The notes beneath the pieces were generated by a model, which was not told the origin of the DNA, ran no database searches, and saw only the letters and a list, made by a program, of their open reading frames with translations. A stretch of 64,000 nt of DNA, taken from positions 62,001 through 126,000 of the forward strand of contig JAOTOM010004128.1 of NCBI GenBank assembly GCA_034440615.1, read 5' to 3'. The translations under genes were made by a program, and so were the position numbers. Source of the stretch: Ashinkailepas kermadecensis. Its lineage: Eukaryota; Arthropoda; Thecostraca; Neolepadidae. Positions 24,773 through 35,474 of the stretch are shown piece by piece (position 1 is the first letter of the stretch; every line of letters starts with the position of its first letter).

Positions 24773-24862
24773 GTTGCCCGCGCGCGCTTGACACGGCCTT
24801 TCACAGCACCCGGTCCTGGCCGCTCGGCTGGAACTCTGAGCCTCAGAACCACCGAGCCGGCG

Positions 24863-24945
24863 GCCCTGGTCTGGCGGTCTGGCGGTCTGGCGGTCCTGGT
24901 CTGGCGGTCCTGGTCTGGCGGTCTGGCGGTCTGGCGGTCTGGCGT
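24863..24945. repeat. 8-14 bp tandem repeat (CTGGCGGTCTGGCGGTC)
   Basis: About nine short irregular units. Confidence 0.88.
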
Positions 24946-25044
24946 TATCCGTGAAGTCTCTGGGGGTTGGCTCTGGCGTCCGTGTGTGTCAGGATGTTGT
25001 CAGGCTGTGAGGTTGTCGTTGGAAGCGCCCCGGTGCACGCCGCG

Positions 25045-25245
25045 GCCGCTGCAATGGCGGCTGCAATGGCGGCTGAAATGGCGGCTGCAATGGCTGCTGT
25101 AATGGCGGCTGCAATGGCTGCCGTAATGACGGCTGCAATGGCGGCTGCCATGGCTGCTGTAATGGCGGCTGCAATGGCTGCCGTAATGACGGCTGCAATG
25201 GCTGCTGCAATGGCGGCTGCAATGGCGGTTACAATGGCGGCGTGG
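25045..25245. repeat. 12-bp minisatellite (CAATGGCGGCTG)
   Basis: About 16 units with subtypes GTAATGACGGCTG and GCAATGGCTGCTG in a repeating order. It reads as Ala/Met-rich open frames, which are shadows. Confidence 0.93.
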
Positions 25246-25639
25246 CAATGCACGGACTTGGCGTAGTTGGTAGCTGATGTGGAGATAAGCGCTGTGTATG
25301 TCCGTGGTGCAGCTCGCCACAACCCAGCGTCAGATGTGGCTTAAGTGGTGTCGATGCTCGCAAGTTCGGTGCTATCGGTTTCTGCGTGACCGCGGCATCA
25401 CGTTTTACGTGGCGACTCAACTGCATGGCTGCCAGGCTTGTGGTGACGGCGAAGCGCTGTGTGTCGTTGCAGCAAGATTTATCAATACGGGAGGCTGTTA
25501 TCTCCTAGTTTGGGAAAAGTCGTCGCTTGGAGTCCACTAAATTTCATCAATGTTCGCAAGAAGTAAACTTTAACTTAAATCGACAAGTGAAAACTGAAGC
25601 CAATGTGAAGGCCACAATACGATGCCAAATACCAACATT
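25246..25639. other. No gene recognised
   Basis: Intron 2 sequence without coding signal. Confidence 0.6.
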
Positions 25640-25978
25640 TAAAACCTAAGTATATGTCAAATATCAGTCAATGTGAAATGTCAATCTTCAAATGCCGACA
25701 AATTTCAATTGTCAACGATGAGTCCAATGCCAAAGCATCAAATTTCAACGCATGCCAAATGCCAAAGTGTCAAATGTCAACGTGTGTCAAATGTCAAGTA
25801 TTTCAAATGTCAAAAGCGTCAAAAGTATGTCAGATGTCAATGTATGTCAAATGTCAATGTATGTCAAATGTCAAACTTGTCAAATACCAATGTATGACAA
25901 ATATAAAACGTGTCAAATGTCAAACCTGTCAAATGCATGTCAAATATCAGTATGTGTCAAATGTCCATGTTGATGTCG
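25640..25978. repeat. Degenerate short repeat of ATGTCAAATGTCAA
   Basis: Irregular 8-14 bp units spanning 340 bp, ending just before the duplicated exon fragments. Confidence 0.88.
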
Positions 25979-26003
25979 AATCTCGACACGTGGCCGAGCA
26001 CCA

Positions 26004-26433
26004 TTGCGTGACCCATCATGTAATCTGCGTCAGGTGGACATCAAGTGGCGCTGGACGTTGCTGGTGTTCAGCCTCAGCTTCCTGCTGTCGTGGCTGCTGT
26101 TCGCCATGTGACCCATCATGTTATTTGCGTCAGGTGGACATCAAGTGGCGCTGGACGTTGCTGGTGTTCAGCCTCAGCTTCCTGCTGTCGTGACTGCTGT
26201 TCGCCATGTGACCCATCATGTTATCTGCGTCAGGTGGACATCAAGTGGCGCTGGACGCTGCTGGTGTTCAGCCTCAGCTTCCTGCTGTCGTGGCTGCTGT
26301 TCGCCATGTGACCCATCATGTTATTTGCGTCAGGTGGACATCAAGTGGCGCTGGACGCTGCTGGTGTTCAGCCTCAGCTTCCTGCTGTCGTGGCTGCTGT
26401 TCGCCATGTGACCCATCATGTTATTTGCGTCAG
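26004..26433 (+). repeat. Four 100-bp tandem copies of the pore-exon acceptor and exon start
   Basis: Copies start near 26011, 26111, 26211 and 26311; the fifth continues into the real exon. Each holds about 26 nt of intron ending GCGTCAG and then the first 74 nt of the exon (from VDIKWRW to LLFA). Each copy breaks off at CCAT, where it reads ATG TGA, so an in-frame stop follows Ala-Met immediately. Copy 2 also has TGG changed to TGA earlier in M1. Copies 1-2 carry a TTG codon where copies 3-5 carry CTG, so they have diverged slightly. The acceptor sequences are almost identical to the true one at 26433. The four copies cannot produce channel protein and look like exon fragments duplicated through CCAT microhomology. 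Confidence 0.93.
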
Positions 26434-26974
26434 GTGGACATCAAGTGGCGCTGGACGCTGCTGGTGTTCAGCCTCAGCTTCCTGCTGTCGTGGCTGCTGT
26501 TCGCCATCCTGTGGTGGCTGATCGGCGTCGCGCACGGCGACTTCGAGCAGACCAGCCTGGCCGACGACCAGTGGCCGTCCTGCGTGAAGAACGTGCGCGA
26601 CTTCACCGGCTGCTTCCTGTTCAGCCTGGAGACGCAGCACACGATCGGCTACGGCTACCGCTACATCAGCGGCCAGTGTCCGGAGGCGATCATCCTGCTG
26701 TGCGTGCAGAGCATCGTCGGCCTGGTCGTGCAGGCGCTCATGGTCAGCATCGTGTTCACCAAGCTGGCGCGGCCCAAGAAGCGCGCGCAGACGCTCATGT
26801 TCTCGCGCAGCGCCATCATCTGCCAGCGCGACGGCCGGCTGTGCCTCATGTTCCGGCTGGGAAACATGCGCACGTCGTCGCTGATCGGCGCCACCGTGCG
26901 CGCGCAGATCATCCGCAAGCGCGTCACTCCCGAGGGCGAGACGCTGCAGTTCGACATGGAGGAGCTCAATCTGG
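26434..26974 (+). CDS. Irk: Kir channel, pore exon (M1, P-loop, M2, start of cytoplasmic domain)
   Basis: The exon has 180 codons plus one base, phase 0 in and phase 1 out (donor CTGG|GTGAGT at 26975). Counted from its first residue: M1 about 8-32; extracellular Cys50 and Cys82, spaced 32 as in the conserved Kir disulphide pair; pore helix about 59-69; selectivity filter T70-I-G-Y-G74; M2 about 85-109; basic PIP2-binding stretch RPKKR at 113-117; then the start of the immunoglobulin-like cytoplasmic domain with RLGNMR at 141-146. Aligned to Kir2.1 numbering (offset 72), the rectification position 172 is Gln and position 224 is Gly, a pattern like weak rectifiers. Nearly all codons end in G or C. 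The true acceptor is the last of five near-identical ones. Confidence 0.96.
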
Positions 26975-27019
26975 GTGAGTGCGCCCGGTGCCAGAGCATT
27001 ATCAGGACACTTCTTCGTA

Positions 27020-27118
27020 GCTTGCATTATTTCATTGCTTGACTTCTTCTCAGCAGTCACCGTGTTCAGCCCAGACCTCCAAAGCACAGTATAACTTTCT
27101 TGCAAAGCTAAGCATTAG
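27020..27118 (+). repeat. Inverted-repeat arm 1 (partner 27983-28080)
   Basis: TTCTTCTCAGCAGTCACCGT ... AACTTTCTTGCAAAGCTAAG pairs with the reverse complement of 27983-28080. The arms are about 97 bp with a few mismatches and a loop of about 865 bp. This arm begins some 45 bp after the pore-exon donor. Confidence 0.88.
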
Positions 27119-27121
27119 CAA

Positions 27122-27285
27122 GCACCCGGTACTGTACGCCCGGTGCCGCACGACCGGTACCGCACGCCCGGTACCGTACATCCGGTACCGTACAACCGGT
27201 ACCGTATGCCCGGTACCGTGCACCCGGTACCGTACGCCCGGTACCGTACGCCCGGTGCCGTACACCCGGTACAGTACACCGCACA
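27122..27285. repeat. ~14-bp minisatellite rich in GGTACC palindromes
   Basis: Units of the type ACGCCCGGTACCGT repeated about 11 times; many contain the self-complementary hexamer GGTACC. Confidence 0.92.
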
Positions 27286-27884
27286 CATGTGTACGCCGTG
27301 TAAGTGTACAGCAGCGTGTGATGTGTATGGCGCAGTCTGGTTGTTGTTGTTGTTGTCTTTCCGGTCTTGAACTGTGTCCATATCGGGGCGTCAGAGACAC
27401 CCCAGACGCCTCAGGAGCGGTATCACCGCGTTTTAGTAACACAAAAAGCGCGGTGATATCGCTGGGGGTTTTGTTTTTTTTAATAGGTTTTTAAACGGGC
27501 CTTTTGTTCGAGACCACCAATACTCTGTTTTTGAGGTCTCGAGGCCGAGTTTCCGCTGCTCCAGGTGTTTTAGTTCCTCGTTGAGGGCGTGGAGTTCAGT
27601 CGTGTAGTTGCCGGCAGGAGCGTGCCGGCAGCGTGTAGTTGTAGGTGTACTTGCCGGCAGCAGTCCGTCTCCTTGACCCTTCCCCGGATCCACGAAAGGT
27701 TGATCGGATCGAGGAGCCGCTGGCGCCCCCCCCCCCCCTCCTCCCCAGGCGCACGAGCATCTCGTTAGATATCTTGTCTAAGCCAGCTGTCTTCTTGGCG
27801 GGCAGGCAGCTCAGCTCCTGTTGTAGCTCAGTGCTGGCGAAGGGGGCGCAGCAGCCGCCGTCGCGGTGTCCGTACTGATAAATA
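27286..27884. other. No gene recognised
   Basis: It contains a TTG run near 27341, T-rich 27464-27482 and a poly-C run near 27726. Nothing coding is visible. Confidence 0.6.
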
Positions 27885-27960
27885 ATTGCTATTGCTATTA
27901 TTGCTATTGCTATTGCACTATTGCTCTTGCACTGTTGCTATTAGTCGCTATATGGCTATT
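27885..27960. repeat. (TATTGC)n short tandem repeat
   Basis: About ten irregular hexamers. Confidence 0.88.
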
Positions 27961-27982
27961 GCACGCGCCCGACGTCATCGAA

Positions 27983-28080
27983 ATGCTTAGTTTTGCAAGA
28001 AAGTTATGCTGTGCTCTGGAGGGTGGGGTTCAACATGGTGACTGCTGAGAAGAAGGTAATAAATGAAATAATGCAAGATA
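27983..28080 (-). repeat. Inverted-repeat arm 2 (partner 27020-27118)
   Basis: The reverse complement matches arm 1 along its length, including the AGCAGTCACC and TTTCTTGCAAA segments. Confidence 0.88.
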
Positions 28081-29301
28081 CAAATAATTGTTATCATAAT
28101 GCTCTGTCTGGCAGAGGCATTGTGATGGAAAACGATGAACGCAGATATTTCGACAGCACACATTTCCTTTGATGTTTCGCTAAGCGTCTTCACTTTTTCG
28201 TAAAAAAACATCATGAATACCTTAGAACTCTCCACTCACTGTGGGGAAGGGGCTATATGGTCTCTCATCCCTTTGCCTGAGTGCGCCCTTCCTTCAGTAC
28301 TCCCAGTGTAGGTTTGTCGATTTGTAATGATACGACGCACATGGTCGGCTGCCTACGAGGTAGCTGGGTAATTTGTGTAGCAGATTAGACTACCTACATG
28401 ATTGATAATAATTACTATATGAAATAATTGATAATAAAAAATTGACCTTCAAGCAATTGGTTCGATAGGTTGTCTTTACTAGGGAAAAAATGGTTTGCAA
28501 TTTCTGGACCAAGTATTTATGAATGATTTTAATTCACGCCGGGCATCGCCCTCAGCCTTTTATTGGTGAGTTGTGATAATAAAAATCGCCGTGCCCCGTC
28601 TTCCCAGGTATGACGCTAGCCTTCCTTTTGTGCTTGCTCGTATACAGATGAGCTTACTTGCCATCCGTGAATGATGGACACGGTGAATCGTTCTTACTCT
28701 CTTCTCCACTCTTTGCGTGGCCGTATCCACCAACTTCTCGCTCTTCAAAGCTTTCCGACCGGTATCCAGCATGGCAGCATAAGTACGCCAGCTGCAGCCA
28801 GAAGTAGGTCGGAGTGTGCCCTTTGCACAAGCATTAGCAGAACTCAATCTGGCCATATTGGCGGCGTGTCAACATCGTCTTCATCGGTCAACATCAGTTA
28901 GCTTGCGGTGCTGATAGCGGGCACTCAATGGCGCTTAAGATACTGATGTAAGATACACTTAAGATACTGATGGTACGTAGTAGACAAGGCACGCGGGTAA
29001 CGAAGTTCAAGTATGCTGTTAAGCCAGTGTGGAAACGACGCATCGCATGTTGTTGCGGGTGTTTAAGCCGGGACTCTTCGTTCGAAAGAGCGTTTATCTG
29101 TAGTGAGCCGGCGCCTTCTTGATAAACGCATCCACTAATACCATGCAGAGATTCATTTAATTACACCGAAATATACGATTTTTTTCATTCTGTTGAAGTT
29201 AATGAACTTATCAGAATACTCGGACTCCATGCGTCCAAGTAGATGCTGGCAAGGAAAAAGGATGGGAAGAGATAGAGATAGATAGGATGGAGAGCGCGCA
29301 C

Positions 29302-29336
<35 letters not shown>

Positions 29337-29640
29337 AAAAAAAAAATGTGATGGAGAGAGGAGAAAAGGAGTCAGGCAGGACCGCAGACGGTGAGGTCTC
29401 TGATGTTCACCTCCCTGACCATGTGTTCGGCGACAACACGCGTGGCAGCAGCGTGCAGCTAAAGCCAAAGCCGTCGACCAAGCGGATCGGACCCAGTCGA
29501 TGTGTTCGGCGACAAGTGCAACAGTACCGTGTAGCCCAAGCCGAAGCCGACGGCCAGCTAGATCGGGCCCACATGAAGTGCCAACCGTGGTGCGGACGTC
29601 GTGTTTCCTTTTGTCGTCGTGTGCCCACGTCAGCCAGTGC
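28081..29640. other. No gene recognised; one (GA)n microsatellite
   Basis: AT-rich intronic sequence with (GA)n at about 29303-29332 followed by poly-A. No coding signal. Confidence 0.6.
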
Positions 29641-31475
29641 ACCAGTATCGCACAAATACAGCACACCAGCGGCACACAAATCCTGCACACCAGCGACACA
29701 CAAATCCAGCATACAAGTGAGACACAAATCCAGCACACCAGTGGCACACAAATCCAGCACACCAGTGACACACAAATCCAGCCAGCACACCAGTGGCACA
29801 CAATTATACCACACAGGTGGCACACAAATCGAGCACACCAGTGACAAACGAATACAGCCAGTACACCAGTGACACACAAATCCAGCCAGCACACCAGTGA
29901 CACACAAATCCAGCCAGCACACCATTGGCACACAATTATAGCACACAGGTGGCACACAAATCCAGTACACCAGTGGCACACAAATCCAGTACACCAGTGG
30001 CACACAAATCCAGCCAGCACACCAGTAGCATACAAATCCAGCCAGCACACCAGTGGCACACAAATATAACACACAGGTGGCACACAAATCCAGCACACCA
30101 ATGGCACACAAATCCAGTCAGCACACCAGTAGCACACAAATCCAGCCAACACACCAGTGGCACACAAATCCAGCCAGTACATCAGTGGCACACAAATCCA
30201 GCCAACACACCAGTGGCACACAAATCCAGCCAGTACATTAGTGGCACACAAATCCAGCAAGCACACCAGTGGCACACAAATCCAGGCAACACACCAGTGG
30301 CACACAAATCCAGCCAGCACACCAGTGGCACACAAATCCAGCCATCACACCAGTGGCACACAAATCCAGTCAACACACCAGTGGCACACAAATCCAGCCA
30401 GTACACCAGTGGCACACAAATCCAGTCAACAAACAGTGGCCCACAAATCCAGCCAGTACATCAGTGGCACACAAATCCAGCCAGCACACCAGTGGCGCAC
30501 AAATCCAGCCAGTACATCAGTGGCACAAATCCAGCCACCACAGTGGCACACAAATCCAGCCCACACCAGTGGCACACAAATCCAGCCAGTACATTAGTGG
30601 CACACAAATCCAGCCAGCACACCAGTGGCACACAAATCCAGCCAACACACCAGTGGCACACAACTCCAGCCAACACACCAGTGGCACACAAATCCAGCCA
30701 TCACACCAGTGGCACACAAATCCAGCCAACACACCAGTGGCACACAAATGCATCCAGTACATCAGTGGCACACAAATCCAGCCAGCACACCAGTGGCGCA
30801 CAAATCCAGCCAGTACATCAGTGGCACACAAATCCAGCCATCACACCAGTGACACACAAATCCAGCCAACACACCAGTGGCACACAAATCCAGCCAGTAC
30901 ATTAGTGGCACACAAATCCAGCCAGCACACCAGTGGCACACAAATCCAGCCAACACACCAGTGGCACACAAATCCATCCAGTACATCAGTGGCACACAAA
31001 TCCAGCCAGCACACCAGTGGCGCACAAATCCAGCCAGCACACCAGTGGCACACAAATCCAGCCAACACACCAGTGGCACACAAATCCAGCCAGTACACCA
31101 GTGGCACATAAATCCGGCCAACACACCAGTGGCACACAAATCCGGCCAACACACCAGTGGCACACAAATCCAGCCAGCACACCAGTGGCACACAAATCCA
31201 GCCAACACACCAGTGGCACACAAATCCATCCAGTACATCAGTGGCACACAAATCCAGCCAGCACACCAGTGGCGCACAAATCCAGCCAGCACACCAGTGG
31301 CCACAAATCCAGCCAACACACCATGCACAGCCAGCACACCAGTGGCGCACAAATCCAGCCAGCACACCAGTGGCACACAAATCCAGCCAACACACCAGTG
31401 ACACACAAATCCAGCCAGTACACCAGTGGCACATAAATCCGGCCAATACACCAGTGGCACACAAATCCGGCGTCA
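29641..31475. repeat. 24/28-bp minisatellite, ~1.8 kb
   Basis: Units read GGCACACAAATCCAGCCAGC then ACACCAGT; some lack the CCAG insert (24 bp). The + strand is A/C-rich. Long open frames on both strands are shadows. Confidence 0.97.
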
Positions 31476-31682
31476 GGGAGCAAGGGCGTAAATAGTGCGT
31501 AAATCGCCTGGTCTGTTGGCAACGTGCACTCACTTTCCCGACCATTCGGCTTGGAATGGAACTAAGTGCGGCTAATCGCCGATATTTTCCGGCAGCCGGA
31601 ACTGCGCTACATTGCGCAACATTTCAGGAATATTTCGTTCCGTGTCGAAAATCATCGCGCCAAGGAAGACTATGCGGAAGTG
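31476..31682. other. Short spacer between two arrays
   Basis: Unique 200-bp segment; nothing is recognised. Confidence 0.6.
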
Positions 31683-33133
31683 TTTTGTGGGGGTTGTGGG
31701 ACTGTGGGCCGTAAGACTGTGGGGGATGTGGGACTGTGGGCCGTAAGACTGTGGGGGTTGTGGGACTGTGGGCCGTAAGACTGTGGGGGATGTGGGACTG
31801 TGGGCCGTAAGACTGTGGGGGGTTGTGGGACTGTGGGCCGTAAGACTGTGGGGGTTGTGGGACTGTGGGCCGTAAGACTGTGGGGGTTGTGGGACTGTGG
31901 GCCGTAAGACTGTGGGGGTTGTGGGACTGTGGGCCGTAAGACTGTGGGGGTTGTGGGACTGTGGGCCGTAAGACTGTGGGGGTTGTGGGACTGTGGGCCG
32001 TAAGACTGGGGGTTGTGGGACCGTGGGCCGTGGGACTGTGGGGGGTTGTGGGACTGTGGGCCGTAAGACTGTGGGGGTTGTGGGACTGTGGGCCGTTAGA
32101 CTGTGGGGGGTTGTGGGACCGTGGGCCGTAAGACTGTGGGGGTTGTGGGACCGTGGGCCGTAAGACTGTGGGGGTTGTGTGACTGTGGGCCGTAAGACTG
32201 TGGGGGTTGCGGGACTGTGGGCCGTAAGACTGTAGGGGTTGTGGGACTGTGGGCCGTAAGACTGTGGGGGTTGTGGGACTGTGGGCCGTAAGACTGTGGG
32301 GGTTGTGGGACTGTGGGCCGTAAGACTGTGTGGGTTGTGGGACTGTGGGCCGTAAGACTGTGGGGGTTGTGGGACTGTGGGCCGTAATACTCTGGGGGTT
32401 GTGGTACTGTGGGCCGTAAGACTGGGGGTTGTGGGTCGTGGGCCGTAAGACTGTGGGGTTGTGGGACTGTGGGCCGTAAGACTGTGGGGGTTGTGGGTCG
32501 TGGGCCGTAAGACTGTGGGGGTTGTAGGTCGTGGGCCGTAAGACTGTGGGGGTTGTGGGACTGTGGGCCGTAAGACTGTGGGGGTTGTGGGTCGTGGGCC
32601 GTAAGGCTGTGGGGGTTGTGGGACCGTGGGCCGTAAGACTGTGGAGGTTGTGGGACCGTGGGCCGTAAGACTGTGGGGGTTGTGGGACTGTGGGCCGTAA
32701 GACTGTGGGGGTTGTGGGTCGTGGGCCGTAAGACTGTGGGGGTTGTGGGTCGTGGGCCGTAAGACTGTGGGGGTTGTGGGACTGTGGGCCGTAAGACTGT
32801 GGGGGTTGTGGGACCGTGGGCCGTAAGACTGTGGGGGTTGTGGGACTGTGGGCCGTAAGACTGTGGGGGTTGTGGGTCGTGTGCCGTAAGACTGTGGGGG
32901 TTGTCGGTCGTGGGCTGTAAGACTGTGGGGGTTGTGGGACCGTGGGCCGTAAGACTGTGGGGGTTGTGGGACCGTGGGCCGTGGGACTGTGGGGGGGTTG
33001 TGGGACTGTGGGCCGTAAGACTGTGGGGGGTTGTGGGACTGTGGGCCGTAAGACTGTGGGGGTTGTGGGACCGTGGGCCGTAAGACTGTGGGGGTTGTGG
33101 GACTGTGGGTCGTAAGACTGTGGGGGTTGTGAT
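31683..33133. repeat. 32-bp G-rich minisatellite, about 45 copies
   Basis: The unit reads GACTGTGGGCCGTAAGACTG then TGGGGGTTGTGG. The + strand has three or more G-runs per unit. A 590-residue minus-strand frame across it is a repeat shadow, as indels shift it between phases without creating stops. Confidence 0.97.
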
Positions 33134-33484
33134 CAATCCATGCCTGTCGGACAATGCAGACGAAACACACGTCACTCACAAAGGTTCCCAACGTTTGATT
33201 CGGTTTAGTCACAATCGGCACTCGACTTCGGCAGCTCTGCCAAAACCTTCGTCCAGGGCTTGATCTCATCACACCTGTATTACTACACGTTCCAAGTCGC
33301 GAACTGCTTCGAGCAAATCGTTCCAGCGCCACCGTGTCCACCAAGATTTGAGTCAGTGGGGACGGTCTCCGCCCCTCAATAATCTTCGACCCTATGATTT
33401 TTCCTTTCTAGTAAGGAGCTTAAAGGGTAGGCATAGAACGGAACTATGCCTACAGAAAGGGTAGGCATAGAACACAATTAGCCA
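33134..33484. other. Short spacer
   Basis: Unique sequence with a direct repeat of GGGTAGGCATAGAAC (33427 and 33459). Confidence 0.6.
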
Positions 33485-34317
33485 ACATGATGCGACCGTG
33501 GCTGGTTGTGACTGTTCCTCCGACCAGAGTCACGTGGCGCCGCCATCGCGTTACCAATGCCCGTAATGTGACCGTGGCTGGTTGTGACTGTTCTTCGACA
33601 GAGTTACGCCATCGCGTTACCAATGCCCGTAATGTGACCGTGGCTGGTTGTGCTGTTTCTCCGACCAGAGTCACGTGGCGCCGCCATCGCGTTACCAATG
33701 CCCGTAATAGTGACCGTGGCTGGTTGTGACTGTTCCTCCGACCAGAGTCACGTGGCGCCGCCATCGCGTTACCAATGCCCATAATGTGACCGTGGCTGGT
33801 TGTGACTGTTCCTCCGACCAGAGTCACGTGGCACCGCCATCGCGTTACCAATGCCCATAATGTGACCGTGGCTGGTTGTGACTGTTCCTCCGACCAGAGT
33901 CACGTGGCACCGCCATCGCGTTACCAATGCCCATAATGTGACCGTGGCTGGTTGTGACTGTTCCTCCGACCAGAGTCACGTGGCACCGCCATCGCGTTAC
34001 CAATGCCCATAATGTGACCGTGGCTGGTTGTGACTGTTCCTCCGACCAGAGTCACGTGGCACCGCCATCGCGTTACCAATGCCCATAATGTGACCGTGGC
34101 TGGTTGTGACTGTTCCTCCGACCAGAGTCACGTGGCGCCGCCATCGCGTTACCAATGCCCATAATGTGACCGTGGCTGGTTGTGACTGTTCCTCCGACCA
34201 GTCACGTGGCGCCGCCATCGCGTTACCAATGCCCATAATGTGACCGTGGCTGGTTGTGACTGTTCCTCCGACCAGAGTCACGTGGCACCGCCATCGCGTT
34301 ACCAATGCCCTTAATGT
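33485..34317. repeat. 76-bp minisatellite, about 11 copies
   Basis: The unit runs ATAATGTGACCGTGGCTGGT ... CGCGTTACCAATGCCC and includes a CACGTG palindrome in most copies (AGTCACGTGGC). Two copies near 33590-33660 carry deletions. Confidence 0.96.
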
Positions 34318-34670
34318 GACATTTGTCAAATCTGAGTCGTCCTCAAACAAGCCAAGTGACGATCGAGGTAGAGCTTTTAACGCTTAAGACTCCACCCACG
34401 GACCTTCACCCGTAAAAAGCGCACGCTTTTGGGGGCATTTCAGAACAATGGACACACTTCTCTTCCAAGTCGAAGTCGTCATCACAATGCGATGGTCTGC
34501 TGAGGTGACGCTATGGTGATACTTCACTTTTATCCGAACCGACAATGGCAGGAAAATCATTCGAGCCATGTCTCAGTATTGCAGTGTTGATCTACTCCGG
34601 CACAGATCAGATGAACTCCTCCAGTGTTGCATTATGTAAGGTGGTACCGAGCCACAAACCACAAAGGGCG

Positions 34671-34945
34671 GACCCGGGGATTGTCATCGAGGGGGGGGGG
34701 GGGGGCACTTGTCTGAAGGGGCGCCATTTCTTCGGAGAGGCGCCACAACGAAAGTGTCTGCCTTTCCCTGCCGAGGGCCGTCTCTGGCTGAAAAAAAAAA
34801 ATTCGAGGGGCGAGGTGCACTCGAGTCTTCCCGGAGGGGTGCTCCCGGCCGACCGGCCAGAAGGGCGCCACCTCCATTAGGTGTGTGTGTGGGGGGGGGG
34901 ACATTCCACGAGTCCCCCCCCCCCACACTGCATCCGCCAATGCAA
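34671..34945. mobile_element. Short dispersed element of the GGATCC-end family (degenerate)
   Basis: It starts GGGCGGACCCGGGGATT and ends near TGCATCCGCC, with G and C homopolymer runs and GGGGCGCCATTTC-like sequence shared with 12148-12450 and 40613-40980. Confidence 0.5.
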
Positions 34946-35474
34946 ACCACATGGTTCATCTGAGGCACCGAGTCTTCATTTGATCTAATTTTCCGGCAAG
35001 ACCAGCGGTGTTTGCATCGATAAGCATGTGTCTACAGTCCCGCAGCTCGTGCTTTGATGCGGAGCTGAACTTCTGAGCATCTGATGAAAGCGGTCCGAGA
35101 TCAAACTGAGCTAAGCATACAGCTCGATGCCTGTATTTGTTTTATGCTTAAATAAGCGAGCCACTTATGTGCTGTGTTACCGTCAAATTGACAGTCAGCT
35201 TGCTAGTAATTAGGGCAGGTTTGAGTGCAAATGTCTTGGTCAGGTTTTCAGCAGTATGAGTGGCCAGTGATCATCGACTGATACCGTCATTCCTCCTCTC
35301 GCTAGCTGCTCGCCTCTGTTCAAAGATGCGCTTCTAATTGGTGAAGCTTGTGCGAGCTTCCGCTTACTGGAATGTAAACCTAAGCATTTTTACTTGAACG
35401 ACATCTTTGCTCGCAAACATTGAACGGAGGGGTCGTTAAAAAATTGTGCCGTCTGCCAGAATAATTTTCCTCCT
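34946..35474. other. No gene recognised
   Basis: Unique intronic sequence. Confidence 0.6.

Noticed and set aside
24967..25322. Ala/Met-rich frame resembling an antifreeze or structural repeat protein
   Set aside because: It is the 12-bp CAATGGCGGCTG array; several frames on both strands are equally open.
26416..27105. 229-codon minus-strand frame over the Kir exon
   Set aside because: Antisense shadow of a GC-rich coding exon; the sense strand encodes the clear channel motif TIGYG.
29334..31545. Cys/Trp-rich minus-strand frames and Gln/His/Ser-rich plus-strand frames
   Set aside because: Repeat shadows of the 24/28-bp array.
31572..33344. 590-codon Pro/Gln/His-rich minus-strand frame
   Set aside because: Shadow of the 32-bp array; phase shifts every unit and the frame simply never meets a stop.
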